Positions 41,890-51,368 of a stretch of 64,000 bases of DNA are shown here, piece by piece. The notes under the pieces were generated by a model. That model did no database searches. It saw nothing but the letters and a program-made list of their open reading frames with translations, and was not told where the DNA came from. How positions within the stretch are numbered: position 1 is the stretch's first letter; every line of letters starts with the position of its first letter. The DNA lies in assembly GCA_026393115.1 (NCBI GenBank), contig JAPLAU010000028.1, positions 211,338 to 275,337 on the forward strand. Reading direction: 5' to 3'. The position numbers and the translations under genes are program-made. The DNA comes from Actinomycetota bacterium (GTDB taxonomy: Bacteria > Actinomycetota > Actinomycetes > S36-B12 > CAIYMF01).

Positions 41890-43263
41890 GTGCCGGCTGT
41901 GAGGCGTAACTCGAGCGAAATCCCAGCGTCGAAGCGTGAGTCGAAAGCCATTCCCGACGAAAGTCCCGGACGCCGAACGTTTGTGCTCGACACCAGCGTC
42001 TTACTCTCAGACCCGGCCGCACTGCTGCGCTTTGACGAACACGAAGTCGTCATTCCGGTGGTCGTCATCACCGAACTTGAAGCCAAGCGCGCGCACCCCG
42101 AACTCGGGTACTTCGCCCGGTCGGCACTGCGGCACCTTGACGATCTGCGCGTCAGTCACGGCCGACTCGATGAGGCAGTTCCCGTCGGCGATTTCGGCGG
42201 CACGGTGCGAGTTGAACTCAACCACTCTGATCCCTCGGTACTTCCCGGCGGATTCCAAACCGGCGACAACGACACCCGCATTCTCGCGGTGGCCTGCAAC
42301 CTCGCAGCCGACGGATTCCACGTCACTCTGGTCAGCAAAGACTTGCCGATGCGCGTCAAGGCCTCATCGGTTGGGCTTGACGCTGACGAATACCGCGCTG
42401 AGATGGCCGTCGAAAGTGGCTGGACCGGCATGACTGAACTTGATGCGCGGGCCGAAGAAATCGATGAGCTCTATACCGAAGGCGTGATCGACCTCGACGC
42501 AGCGCGCGACCTTCCGTGCCACACCGGCCTCGTACTGATTTCCGAACGCGGTCACGCGCTTGCTCGCGTCACGCCCGACAAGCGGGTGCGTCACGTGCGC
42601 GGTGATCGTGAAGCGTTTGGGTTGCACGGACGCAGTGCTGAGCAACGCATCGCCCTCGACATCCTGCTCGATCCCGAGATCGGCATTGTGTCGCTCGGGG
42701 GCCGTGCGGGAACGGGGAAGAGCGCCCTTGCGTTGTGTGCCGGTCTCGAAGCCGTCATGGAACGTCGGCAGCACCGCAAGGTCATCGTCTTCCGTCCGCT
42801 CTACGCGGTGGGTGGCCAAGACCTTGGCTATCTGCCCGGTAGCGAGCACGAGAAGATGTCGCCCTGGGGTCAGGCCGTGTTCGACACTCTTGGTGCCGTG
42901 GCCACAAGTGAGGTGGTCGACGAAATCGTTGACCGCGGCATGCTCGAAGTGTTGCCGCTCACGCACATTCGCGGTCGTTCGCTTCACGATGCGTTCGTCA
43001 TCGTCGACGAGGCACAATCACTCGAACGCAATGTGCTGCTCACGGTGCTCTCGCGCATCGGCCGCGATTCACGTGTTGTGCTCACCCATGACGTCGCTCA
43101 GCGCGACAACCTGCGGGTGGGCCGACATGACGGTGTGGTCGCTGTGGTCGAGCGGCTCAAGGGCCATCCGCTGTTCGCTCACGTCACGCTCACGCGCAGT
43201 GAGAGATCGCCAATTGCGGCTCTCGTCACCGAGATGCTTGAGGATTCCTCGCTCGGCTTGTAA
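41890..43263 (+). CDS. PIN-PhoH fusion protein
   Basis: The 457-residue protein has an N-terminal PIN domain (about 30-150; first acidic residue in [12 protein letters not shown]) and a C-terminal PhoH domain with Walker [13 protein letters not shown] (269-280) and Walker B FVIVDEAQ. It matches the PhoH2-type RNA helicase/RNase toxin-like proteins. GTG at 41890 has AAGGAGG upstream. Confidence 0.93.
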   Translation: MPAVRRNSSEIPASKRESKAIPDESPGRRTFVLDTSVLLSDPAALLRFDEHEVVIPVVVITELEAKRAHPELGYFARSALRHLDDLRVSHGRLDEAVPVGDFGGTVRVELNHSDPSVLPGGFQTGDNDTRILAVACNLAADGFHVTLVSKDLPMRVKASSVGLDADEYRAEMAVESGWTGMTELDARAEEIDELYTEGVIDLDAARDLPCHTGLVLISERGHALARVTPDKRVRHVRGDREAFGLHGRSAEQRIALDILLDPEIGIVSLGGRAGTGKSALALCAGLEAVMERRQHRKVIVFRPLYAVGGQDLGYLPGSEHEKMSPWGQAVFDTLGAVATSEVVDEIVDRGMLEVLPLTHIRGRSLHDAFVIVDEAQSLERNVLLTVLSRIGRDSRVVLTHDVAQRDNLRVGRHDGVVAVVERLKGHPLFAHVTLTRSERSPIAALVTEMLEDSSLGL

Positions 43264-43478
43264 CCGCAGATTCCTCAGCATGTGGGAATGCGGGGAAGGA
43301 CACGGGTTGTGACGGGGGTCACGCGCGAGGCTATTTCCCCGACTGAGCGCCCCTCGCTGTGTGGTGCGGGTCACACTCAGCCTGCCACCCCGTGTCGGTG
43401 GCGCGCGTCATCGTAGAACTGTTCGACCACGCAGCGCCCGTCCCCTCGGGCGCTGTTGCCATGTTCAGGAGGTTTTAC
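43264..43478 (+). promoter_or_regulatory. Leader region of the secreted transglycosylase-like gene
   Basis: Three stem-loops are visible: GTGACGGGGGTCAC (43309-43322), a GCCACC/GGTGGC hairpin near 43384-43402, and CAGCGCCCG-loop-CGGGCGCTG (43432-43455), the last ending 10 bases before AGGAGG. A structured leader is likely. I could not match it to a known riboswitch class. Confidence 0.4.
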
Positions 43479-44015
43479 ATGTTCGGCATTCGCACTCGCA
43501 CCCGCCGCTTTGCTGTCACCGGCGGAGCTGTCATCGCAACCCTCGCCGCTGTCTACGGATCAGCGGGCGCAGCGCAAGCGAGCCCGGCCCCGGATGAGGG
43601 TGTCACGCGCGTCATGGTTGCCCCTGCGCCTGCCCCGGTGAAGGTTGCCCCTGCCCCGAAACTCAATACTCCCGAATACGCGCGGTGGTACGCCAACGCA
43701 CAGATGGCGCACTTCGGCTGGAAGACCAGTGAGATGAAGTGCCTGGTTCCGATGTGGATCGGTGAATCGCACTGGGACATTCACGAAGAGACCGGCCCCT
43801 ATATCGGTATTCCGCAGACCACCCCTGGTGTGGTGAACGACTACGGCTTTAGCGAGTCGCAGTACCGCGAGAGCGCAGATGTTCAGGTGACGGTTGGTCT
43901 GCGCTATATCAAGGAGCGCTACGGCAGTCCGTGTGCTGCGTGGGAGTTCTGGAAGGCGCAGGGCGCGTGGCAAGACTCTGCTGACCCGAACCAGTGGTGG
44001 GGTGGCTGGTACTAA
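43479..44015 (+). CDS. Secreted transglycosylase-like cell-wall protein
   Basis: The 178-residue precursor has a signal peptide (about residues 1-35, ending GAAQASP), a Pro/Ala linker (APAPAPVKVAPAP) and a lysozyme-like domain. The likely catalytic Glu is in MWIGESHWDIHE, and the end WYLRYIKERYGSPCAAWEFW-like region plus WWGGWY is typical of actinobacterial lytic transglycosylase-like proteins. Two cysteines (KCLV and SPCA) may form a disulfide. AGGAGG lies before the ATG. Confidence 0.83.
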   Translation: MFGIRTRTRRFAVTGGAVIATLAAVYGSAGAAQASPAPDEGVTRVMVAPAPAPVKVAPAPKLNTPEYARWYANAQMAHFGWKTSEMKCLVPMWIGESHWDIHEETGPYIGIPQTTPGVVNDYGFSESQYRESADVQVTVGLRYIKERYGSPCAAWEFWKAQGAWQDSADPNQWWGGWY

Positions 44016-44137
44016 GCCGCCGAGCCCGCAGGCTGCCAGTGGGGCTTCACATCACCCGCGACTTCCCCAAGTGACGCTCGAGGCTTTCGCGTCAAGCGAG
44101 TGAGGTTCCGAGGCTTGGCCGCTACCCTCAAAAGACT

Positions 44138-44222
44138 ATGCACACCTTGTGGGTCTTCCTCGGCGAGGTGTGGCACGTTGCACGCCGCCGGCCAGTGGCA
44201 GCCAGTGTGGGATTGTTGGGGA
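44138..44222 (+). other. Displaced N-terminal coding fragment of the ABC exporter-like gene
   Basis: This frame encodes MHTLWVFLGEVWHVARRRPV and then AASVGLL, a normal start for a half-transporter with a first membrane helix. It is in a different frame from the rest of the gene and stops making sense near 44222. A TACCCT element lies 9 bases upstream. It suggests a frame-shifting deletion within the first helix. Confidence 0.5.
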
Positions 44223-44249
44223 ATATCCGGCGGCTCGCGCGAGTCGCTG

Positions 44250-46367
44250 ATGCAGATCGCAGCGGTGTGGGCCGGCATCGTGGTGTTCTGGCTGATTGCC
44301 GAATGGATGGTTGCGTGGGCTGCCGCCGAACTTCTCTCTGAGTACAGCCATCAAGCTCGCCGGCTCGCTATCGGGTCGGTTCACATTTCGCCGGTGAATG
44401 ATGGTGATCCTGGGGGTATCACCACCCGCTTGACCAGTGACGTCGACGCGATTGAGGAGGGGCTGCGCGAGTTCGTCACGGGTAGCCTCGCGTACTTAGG
44501 GCGCTTGATTTTCGTGAGCATCGCCCTCACTCGGATTCAACCTCAACTAGGGCTTCTCCTCATCTTTGGCTTGATCGTCTTCGGCGTCTTGCAGCGGGTG
44601 GCAGCCAAGCACGTTGATCGCGCCAACCTCCAGCGCCAAGACAATGTTGACGTGATGTCGTCGAAGGTGGCGGAAACTCTGCAGTCCGTTGCAGTGATTC
44701 GGGCCTACGAAGTCGATGAGTGGGATGCGCGGCGGTTCGGAGTGCACAACGATGAACTGCGGCGCCATACGCGGCGACGGATGCTGGTGGGCTGGTGGCC
44801 GTGGTGGATAGGCGCCATGGTGGGGCAGGTTGCGCTTCTTGTCATCCTCATCTGTGCAGCCGCTCTCGCTCAGAGTGGAATCACCACTGTCGCAGTCGTG
44901 GCGGCGAGCATCCTGTACGCGCAGATCGCGGTAGGCGATCTACGCCAGCTGTCGCAGTCGATGCCGATGTACCAGCGAGCGGGTGCCAGCGTCGTTCGGC
45001 TCAGAGAACTGACCCACACGATGCGGCCCGAGCATGCGGCCCCAGCCTCGAGTAACTCGCAATCGGGGTCGGACGCGGATGTGGTGCTCAGGGATGTCAA
45101 CGTGGTCATGGAAGGCGGCAGGCACGTTCTCTTTGACGTGTCGCTGCGACTTCCGTTCGGTCAGTGGACCACGATTGTCGGCGCCTCTGGCGCGGGTAAG
45201 TCGACGACGCTGAATCTGATTGCCGGGTTCGTCGATCCTTCCAGCGGCAACGTAAGCGTGGCGGGGCTGAGTAGCTCGGAGGCACGGCACACCCTGCCCG
45301 TGTCCATCGTCTTCCAGGTGCCGTTACTTTTCAACGCCACCATTGCCGAGAACGTCCGCGTTGGAAAGCTTGATGCCACCGATGAGGAGGTCGAGAACGC
45401 TATCGGCATGGCCGACCTCACCGAGTTGCTGGCCGAAATTCCCGGCGGACTCGAGGCTGTGGTCTCCGCGCAAACCACCAGCGGCGGGCAACGTCAACGG
45501 CTCAGCCTCGCGCGCGCGCTCCTGCGCGAACCGAGGCTACTGCTTCTCGACGAGCCAACGTCGTCTCTTGATCCGCACACAGCCGCTTCCATTTGGCAAT
45601 CGATGCGAACTCTCGCGAGAGAGCGGGGGATCACGGTGGTCGCGGTGTGCCACAGCCTTGACCTCGCGCGAGATTCCGACCGCATCGTCGTGTTAGACGC
45701 AGGACGGGTGGTTGAGGAAGGCCCACCCGCGGTCCTCGACGCATCGGCTGGAATCTGGAGCCAGATGGACGATTCGAGCAAGCGGATGGCCGCGAATGAC
45801 ACCGCAGCCGTGATTCGGTTGATGGGCCAGCACCCCGCGCTCTTCCCCACTGATTCGGAATTGACGGCGGTGCTCGCTGGCCGGAGCATGATGATCGATG
45901 CCACGAAGGGAGAGCTCGTCTGCTCCCAAGGTGATTTGCTGGACTCAATTATCTTGGTCAACTCGGGTCTGCTCGAGGTGATCGATGGGTCGGCGACCTA
46001 CCAACTCGGTGCCGGATCGGCGCTCGGCAGCCTTAACGACATCGCGACGGGAACGAGCAGGGTCACTGCCCGCGTGCTCGCGGCAGGTCAGTTGGTTCTC
46101 GTGCCGCGAATGGCGCTACTTCCTTCGCTGTTCGATCTGCTTGAAGCAGCTCCCCATGCCGCCGCCGCGATGACGTGGCTCGTTCGTCAAGGGTCGGTGT
46201 CTAAGGCGGAGCTCGTTGAACGACTCGGCCCCGACGGAGTGGCGATCCTCCGCGGGCTCATCCTCAGTGGTCGGCTGATGGAAGTAGACGACGACAGCGT
46301 CCAATTCGTGATGGCGCATCGGCGAGGCTCGAACTCGTCATCGTTGCAGTCACTTGAGTGGGAGTAG
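44250..46367 (+). CDS. ABC exporter-like protein with C-terminal cNMP-binding-like domain (N-terminus damaged?)
   Basis: From the in-frame ATG at 44250 the 705-residue product has five or so membrane helices (3-26, 78-120, 185-230), an ABC domain with Walker A GASGAGKST (311-319), signature TSGGQRQRLSLA (410-421), Walker B LLLLDEPTSSLD (430-441) and His468. Residues about 540-620 look like a cyclic-nucleotide-binding fold (KGELVCSQGDLLDS, LEVIDG, YQLGAGSALGSL) without the usual phosphate-binding Arg motif. A small winged-helix-like region follows (648-690). The frame runs open from 44100, but that extension looks out of frame, and the first helix is missing. Confidence 0.72.
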   Translation: MQIAAVWAGIVVFWLIAEWMVAWAAAELLSEYSHQARRLAIGSVHISPVNDGDPGGITTRLTSDVDAIEEGLREFVTGSLAYLGRLIFVSIALTRIQPQLGLLLIFGLIVFGVLQRVAAKHVDRANLQRQDNVDVMSSKVAETLQSVAVIRAYEVDEWDARRFGVHNDELRRHTRRRMLVGWWPWWIGAMVGQVALLVILICAAALAQSGITTVAVVAASILYAQIAVGDLRQLSQSMPMYQRAGASVVRLRELTHTMRPEHAAPASSNSQSGSDADVVLRDVNVVMEGGRHVLFDVSLRLPFGQWTTIVGASGAGKSTTLNLIAGFVDPSSGNVSVAGLSSSEARHTLPVSIVFQVPLLFNATIAENVRVGKLDATDEEVENAIGMADLTELLAEIPGGLEAVVSAQTTSGGQRQRLSLARALLREPRLLLLDEPTSSLDPHTAASIWQSMRTLARERGITVVAVCHSLDLARDSDRIVVLDAGRVVEEGPPAVLDASAGIWSQMDDSSKRMAANDTAAVIRLMGQHPALFPTDSELTAVLAGRSMMIDATKGELVCSQGDLLDSIILVNSGLLEVIDGSATYQLGAGSALGSLNDIATGTSRVTARVLAAGQLVLVPRMALLPSLFDLLEAAPHAAAAMTWLVRQGSVSKAELVERLGPDGVAILRGLILSGRLMEVDDDSVQFVMAHRRGSNSSSLQSLEWE

Positions 46368-47185
46368 ATGTTGATGCAGACCACGCGCACCAATTCGGAA
46401 CCAACTCCATGAGGGGCGAACGTGCACTCCTGGGATTCATCGACCTGTCCACAGCTCGCACGCTGCTCAGTGACGCATTCAGCGTTGTACCTGATGGCGT
46501 CTCGGTCATCTGTTCCAGAATTACCTTGCCGGGGGGCGTCGTAACGCCGGAAGCTCTCGTCGAAATGCTCGAGGGGTCCGGCCTCGAGGATGCTGCGATG
46601 GCATTGAGTTCAGCGGACCCCTCGGTGATCTCCTTTGCCTGCACTTCCGGTTCCCTCATCCGTGGCTTGGGGTACGACCACGCGATTGCCCGTCGCATCT
46701 CGGCCGTCACCGGTATCCGCGGCACGACCACGAGTTCGGCAGTCGTCGAAGCACTCCGAGCCTTGCGCGTGCGACGTGTCACGGTGGGCACGCCGTACGT
46801 TGAATCGGTGAACGAGGCTGAGAGACGGTTCCTGACAGACTCCGGCTTCACCGTGACGGCCATCGAGGGTTTGGGCCTCACAGAAGACAGTGAAATCGGT
46901 CGGGTAGCAGCGGCTGAGACTCTCGACTTCGGGCGTCGATTGTCGAGGGAGGGTGCCGAAGCAGTCTTTCTTAGTTGCACCAATCTCGATGCTCTGACGT
47001 CAGTTAACGAACTTGAAGCCGAACTTGGGATTCCGGTAGTGACGTCCAATCAAGCCACAATCTGGCAGGCGCTGAGAATCAGCGGAGTCGACGAGCCCCT
47101 TCCGGGCTTTGGCCGATTGCTCACCCTCCCTCTGATCGCCAAGGATCCGGTGCGCAACTCTCCTAGCCCTCGAGCGGGGGAGTAG
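46358..47185 (+). CDS. Asp/Glu racemase-superfamily enzyme (maleate isomerase / arylmalonate decarboxylase type)
   Basis: The 275-residue protein has two candidate catalytic cysteines: FACTSGS (about residue 98) and FLSCTNL (about 211). Both are kept in racemases and maleate isomerases; arylmalonate decarboxylase uses only the second. GGVVTPEAL and TGIRGTTTSSAVVEAL fit the superfamily. GTG at 46358 overlaps the ABC gene by 10 bases; ATG at 46409 is an alternative. It is probably part of the same transcript as its neighbours. Confidence 0.82.
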   Translation: MGVDVDADHAHQFGTNSMRGERALLGFIDLSTARTLLSDAFSVVPDGVSVICSRITLPGGVVTPEALVEMLEGSGLEDAAMALSSADPSVISFACTSGSLIRGLGYDHAIARRISAVTGIRGTTTSSAVVEALRALRVRRVTVGTPYVESVNEAERRFLTDSGFTVTAIEGLGLTEDSEIGRVAAAETLDFGRRLSREGAEAVFLSCTNLDALTSVNELEAELGIPVVTSNQATIWQALRISGVDEPLPGFGRLLTLPLIAKDPVRNSPSPRAGE

Positions 47186-47191
47186 GAGCGC

Positions 47192-48268
47192 ATGGGGTCC
47201 GTGATTTCCAACACCTGGAAGCACAGCGCCGACGGCTCGTCGTCGTACATGGCGCTTGGTCGCGAAACGTCTGTCGAGGGGATCGATGTCGAGCGCGCCC
47301 GATTCAGTTCTGGGGCGAGGCTTCCCCTTTCCGTAGAGGACGCACACATCGTCTCGCCCACGCGCGGTGCCTTGACGACCGAGGTACGAGGCACACGTGT
47401 GCGCATCGGCGTGGGCGCCCACCTGTTCGTGCCCGTGGGGGCTGGTGTCGAACTGCAGATTGAACCCTCTTCTGAAGTCGTGCGCGCAGCCAGCCCTCGT
47501 GCCAGAGGTGAGCGAGTGAAAGTCATAGACGAGGAGTTCGTTCGCGCGAGTGCCGTCGACGAAACGCAACTGCGCTGGGTGTTGACGCCCCAGTACCTCA
47601 GCCGACGCATTTTCCTCCACCACGATCTGGCCCTGCTGGGCCTATCCGGACATCCCCTGGGCTGGTTTCGTACCACGATGTTTGACACGGTTGGCCTGCC
47701 GGCCAATCAGGACGGCGTGAGCGTGCTGAAGATGGCCTACCACTCAAGAACCGAGGCCAATGTCTGCTACGACGTCAGTGGAACTGCGGCTGTGCGATTC
47801 GCCCTGAGGCCGCATGTCGAGACGGATCAAAAGTGGTCGGCGTGGTTAGCGATCGACAGTGATTCCACGTATTTGCTCGACGAACCCGATCCTCCGCCGC
47901 GCAATATGCACGAAGTACGTATCGAAGGCGGTCACACCTCCGTTTTCTGTTGCTTCGATCCGGCTCTTGCCGGGCCTGAAGTTCATACGCCCGGCCACTA
48001 CAGCGACTACCTCAACACAGTGCAACCCAGCGGGCTACCCGAATTCGATGAGATGGTCGAGGAACTGTCGTGGGCGAAGGCAGGCGGCACTTTGCACCAG
48101 TTGGTTGGGTCGCGCTACCACCGCATGTTCAGAGAGGGTGCCCAGATTCAGCGCGCTACAGAACTGGCCGTTCTCGAGCAGGTGAGTCGCTCCGACCCCG
48201 TTCGAGCGGAGGTCATCCGCGGTTGGGTAGACGAATCGGCGGGGAACTCATTCGCTGGCTGTCAGTAA
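47192..48268 (+). CDS. Unrecognised protein, possibly two cupin-like folds
   Basis: The 358-residue protein has beta-rich halves that could be cupins: residues 40-115 and about 160-265 (YHSRTEANVCYDVSG, WLAIDSDSTYLLDE, MHEVRIEGGHTSVFCCFD). No His-metal signature of the classic type is clear. The C-terminal 70 residues are helical (ELSWAKAGGTLHQLVGSRYHRMF). No signal peptide. AGGAG lies 4 bases before the ATG, 6 bases after the racemase stop. Function unknown. Confidence 0.6.
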   Translation: MGSVISNTWKHSADGSSSYMALGRETSVEGIDVERARFSSGARLPLSVEDAHIVSPTRGALTTEVRGTRVRIGVGAHLFVPVGAGVELQIEPSSEVVRAASPRARGERVKVIDEEFVRASAVDETQLRWVLTPQYLSRRIFLHHDLALLGLSGHPLGWFRTTMFDTVGLPANQDGVSVLKMAYHSRTEANVCYDVSGTAAVRFALRPHVETDQKWSAWLAIDSDSTYLLDEPDPPPRNMHEVRIEGGHTSVFCCFDPALAGPEVHTPGHYSDYLNTVQPSGLPEFDEMVEELSWAKAGGTLHQLVGSRYHRMFREGAQIQRATELAVLEQVSRSDPVRAEVIRGWVDESAGNSFAGCQ

Positions 48269-48303
48269 GCGCGCATAGAGGCAGTTTTCGTTGCCCAGCT
48301 TCG

Positions 48304-49971
48304 CTAGTCTGCGGGCGGCCCAATCGGAATGCTGACGGCAATGGGGCGCAAGGTTTCGGCGAAGAAGTCATTGCCCTTGTCGTCGACCACGATGAAGGCG
48401 GGGAAGTCGCGCACCTCAATGCGCCAGACGGCCTCCATACCAAGTTCGGGGAAATCGATGACCTCGACCTTGGTGATGCAGTCTTGTGCGAGCCGAGCCG
48501 CTGGCCCGCCGATCGAGCCGAGATAGAACCCGCCGTTGTCGCGGCAGGCGTTGGTGACCGCGGCGCTGCGATTGCCTTTCGCGAGCATCACGAAGGATCC
48601 ACCGGCTTTTTGGAATGAGTCGACGTAACTGTCCATGCGTCCAGCCGTGGTCGGGCCGAACGAGCCCGAGGCGAAGCCTTCCGGGGTCTTGGCCGGACCG
48701 GCGTAATACACCGCGTGGTCGCGCAGGTATGCAGGCATCGGCTGGCCGTTTTCGAGCATTTCCTGAATGCGTGCGTGAGCGATATCGCGGGCAACTACCA
48801 ACGGACCGTTGAGTGACACTCGCGTCTTAACCGGGTACTTGGACAGTTCGGCCCGGATGACGTCCATCGGCTGATTGAGATCGACGCTCACGACATCGGT
48901 GTCAAGATGATCGTCGGTGACTTCAGGCAGATAGAGCGCGGGCTCGGTCTCGAATTGCTCGAGGAAGACGCCCTCGGGCGTGATTTTAGCGAGGGCCTGT
49001 CGATCGGCCGAGCACGACACAGCGATGGCGATGGGAACTGACGCACCGTGGCGTGGAAGTCGGATCACGCGTACGTCGTGGCAGAAGTACTTGCCACCGA
49101 ACTGCGCCCCGATTCCGAAATCACGCGTCATCTGCAGAATCTCGGCCTCCATATCGAGGTCGCGGAAACCGTGTCCCGTTGGAGATCCGTGCACGGGCAG
49201 TGAGTCGTAGTAGCGAGCGCTCGCGTACTTGGCAGTCTTGAGCGCGAACTCCGCACTCGTGCCGCCAACCACGATGGCCAGGTGGTAGGGCGGGCACGCG
49301 GCCGTTCCGAGTGAACGCAGTTTCTCGTCCATGAAGTTGCGGAACGCGGTGGGGTTGAGCACGGCCTTTGTCTCTTGGAAGAGCAAGCTCTTGTTGGCCG
49401 AACCGCCACCCTTGGCCATGAAGAAGAGGTGGTACTCGAGTGCGTGGTCAGGACGTGGGTCGGCAGCGATCTCAATCTGAGCGGGCAAGTTGGTGGCGGT
49501 GTTGCGCTCATCCCACATTCCCAAGGGAGCAAGTTGCGAGTAGCGCAGGTTCAGCTGCTGGAATGCGTCGAAGATGCCCTCGCTGATCTTCTCGTTGTCG
49601 TCGAAGTCAGTCAGCACGTGCTTACCGCGCTTGCCACTCACGATGATGGTGCCGGTGTCTTGGCACATCGGAAGCACTCCGCCAGCGGCAATATTGGCGT
49701 TTTTGAGCAGGTCAAGAGCGACGAAGCGGTCGTTGGGTGATGCTTCAGGATCGTTGAGGATGGCTCGTAGTTGACCCAGATGGCCAGGGCGAAGTAGGTG
49801 CTGAATGTCGCGCATTGCCGCGCGCGTCAGAGCGGTGATGGCTTCGGGTGCAACTGACAGGAACTGACGTCCGCCCGCCTCAATGAGTTCCACCCCCTGA
49901 TCGGTAATCAACCGATATGGGGTCGTGTCGGGTCCGAGAGGCAGCAGGTCGGTGTAGTCGAAGTTCGCCAC
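48304..49971 (-). CDS. Class I fumarate hydratase (iron-sulfur)
   Basis: The 555-residue protein begins [23 protein letters not shown], as class I fumarases do, and carries Cys103 in MCQDTG for the [4Fe-4S] cluster, with further family motifs [16 protein letters not shown] and GNRSAAV. It converts fumarate and malate in the TCA cycle. GTG at 49971 has TAGGCT 7 nt upstream; a longer start at 50016 is possible. It ends 35 bases from the convergent gene at 48268. Confidence 0.93.
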   Translation of the reverse strand: MANFDYTDLLPLGPDTTPYRLITDQGVELIEAGGRQFLSVAPEAITALTRAAMRDIQHLLRPGHLGQLRAILNDPEASPNDRFVALDLLKNANIAAGGVLPMCQDTGTIIVSGKRGKHVLTDFDDNEKISEGIFDAFQQLNLRYSQLAPLGMWDERNTATNLPAQIEIAADPRPDHALEYHLFFMAKGGGSANKSLLFQETKAVLNPTAFRNFMDEKLRSLGTAACPPYHLAIVVGGTSAEFALKTAKYASARYYDSLPVHGSPTGHGFRDLDMEAEILQMTRDFGIGAQFGGKYFCHDVRVIRLPRHGASVPIAIAVSCSADRQALAKITPEGVFLEQFETEPALYLPEVTDDHLDTDVVSVDLNQPMDVIRAELSKYPVKTRVSLNGPLVVARDIAHARIQEMLENGQPMPAYLRDHAVYYAGPAKTPEGFASGSFGPTTAGRMDSYVDSFQKAGGSFVMLAKGNRSAAVTNACRDNGGFYLGSIGGPAARLAQDCITKVEVIDFPELGMEAVWRIEVRDFPAFIVVDDKGNDFFAETLRPIAVSIPIGPPAD

Positions 49972-49978
49972 GTCGCAC

Positions 49979-49984
49979 AGCCTA
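49979..49984 (-). promoter_or_regulatory. -10-like element of the fumarase gene
   Basis: TAGGCT ends 7 nt before the GTG at 49971. The region from there to 50136 shows no gene. Confidence 0.45.
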
Positions 49985-50136
49985 CGCTTCCGGAAATCGG
50001 ACTCGTTGGCCGCCACTGGGGATGAAAAACTGCGTCTATGCGTGCTTATGGACCCCCCATGCGGGAGGGAGACCGATTACAGGATGGTTTCGGGGGAAGG
50101 CGCACATCGAAGCGAGCGCCGTCAGCGTGTGGGTGA

Positions 50137-50439
50137 CTACACCGCGTCGTAGAACGCGAGTGAGATCGGTTCGCTGACCAAGCCCGGGGCGATCTTTCCA
50201 AACGCTGCGTTGTGATCGGTCAGCATGTGCGATTCCCACTGCTCGCGTGACGACCACTTTTCGAGCATCAACCACGTGTCAGGTGCTTCGTCTGTCTGCA
50301 CCAAGTCGTACATCTCGCAGCCCTCCTCGGCAAGCGATGCCGCTATCAGTGTGCGCAACGCAGCGCGGGCTTCATCGATTCGGTCGGGACGTGGTCGAAT
50401 CGTCGCGACTAGGTACAGGGGACTCACTGGGTGCTCCAT
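50137..50439 (-). CDS. Antibiotic biosynthesis monooxygenase-fold (ABM) protein
   Basis: The 100-residue protein has the ABM pattern LYLVATIRPRPDRIDEARAAL, then EEGCEMYDLVQ and MLEKWSSREQWESHM. Such small ferredoxin-like dimers may oxidise quinols or aldehydes; here it ends the sugar regulon's minus-strand unit, 26 bases after the kinase, and may act on a sugar product. The role is inferred from position only. Confidence 0.83.
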   Translation of the reverse strand: MEHPVSPLYLVATIRPRPDRIDEARAALRTLIAASLAEEGCEMYDLVQTDEAPDTWLMLEKWSSREQWESHMLTDHNAAFGKIAPGLVSEPISLAFYDAV

Positions 50440-50465
50440 TCGGTGCGTGCGGGTGCGCGCGCGGG

Positions 50466-51368
50466 TCAGAGTTCGTGAAAGTAGGGCGGGTTGGCGCCGG
50501 CGCGCTGGCAGGTAATGCCGGACACAGTGATGGCGTGCTCAATTGCGCAACGAACCTGAGCCTGGTCGGTCAGGTCACTTCGGCCGAATTCATTGCGTTT
50601 CCAGAATGCGATGAATGCTCCACCGAAGGCATCACCAGCGCCGACCGTGTCGACGACCTCAATAGGGGGCACGAGAAATTCGAGCTCCCAATCACGGGTG
50701 AGTCCCCGCACAGACGCTGCGCCATCGGTGAACAGTACAAGCCGGGCCCCTTCGTTCAGCAGGGCTCGCGCGCTGTCAATGGGAGGGAGGCCGGGGTAGA
50801 GATACTCAAGGTCGTCGCCTGAAACCTTGACCACGTCGGCGCGCGGCACGATACGCCGAATGCGGGCACGGTACTCGTCGGCGTTTGGAGTGACGAGCGG
50901 GCGGCAATTCGGATCGAGTACGAGCAGCACGTCGTCGGGCAGTGTTGAGACCAACTCTTCGGCCGCTGTGGCAATGGGTTCAAGAATGAGACCGAGTGTG
51001 CCCACTGACACCAATGTCGTTCCTGGTGCCAGTGTGAGGTCACCGGGCGAGACGGCGGGGCCGGCAGTGCCCAGCGTGTAGAAGCGGTAGGTCGCAGCGC
51101 CACTGTCATCGAGTTCGGCGAGTGCGAGGGTGGTGAGCAAATCGTTGCGAGCGGGAAGTGCCACGGTGGCGCCGTCGTTGGTGAGCATCGAGCCAAGACG
51201 TCGCCCGAATGCATCTGTCGATAGTCGGCCGCCGAAAGCGACAGGAACACCGAGTCGGGCGATGGTTCGCGCCGTGTTGAACGGACCACCTCCGGGAACG
51301 GCAGTGGTGGAGCCGTCGGGGGAAACGATGAGGTCGACGAGCGCTTCTCCGACGACAAGTACGCTCAC
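50466..51368 (-). CDS. PfkB-family carbohydrate kinase (fructokinase-like)
   Basis: The 300-residue kinase has the N-terminal VVGEALVDLI, the PfkB signature 1-like GGGPFNTARTIARLG (27-41) and signature 2 DTVGAGDAFGGAFIAFW with the catalytic Asp. Fructose is the likeliest substrate given the transporter type, but ribose is possible. GTG overlaps the LacI stop by 4 bases. Confidence 0.92.
   Translation of the reverse strand: MSVLVVGEALVDLIVSPDGSTTAVPGGGPFNTARTIARLGVPVAFGGRLSTDAFGRRLGSMLTNDGATVALPARNDLLTTLALAELDDSGAATYRFYTLGTAGPAVSPGDLTLAPGTTLVSVGTLGLILEPIATAAEELVSTLPDDVLLVLDPNCRPLVTPNADEYRARIRRIVPRADVVKVSGDDLEYLYPGLPPIDSARALLNEGARLVLFTDGAASVRGLTRDWELEFLVPPIEVVDTVGAGDAFGGAFIAFWKRNEFGRSDLTDQAQVRCAIEHAITVSGITCQRAGANPPYFHEL

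Noticed and set aside
43264..43478. c-di-AMP (ydaO-type) riboswitch
   Set aside because: Hairpins are present but the conserved GGGGA... and CCCGCC-type core sequences of that class were not seen.
44100..44249. Start of the ABC exporter gene at ATG 44100
   Set aside because: The first 50 residues are Cys/Trp-rich and not like a transporter start, while a plausible N-terminus exists in another frame at 44138.
49972..50136. Possible tRNA or small RNA upstream of the fumarase gene
   Set aside because: No cloverleaf or TpsiC-like sequence could be found in either strand.
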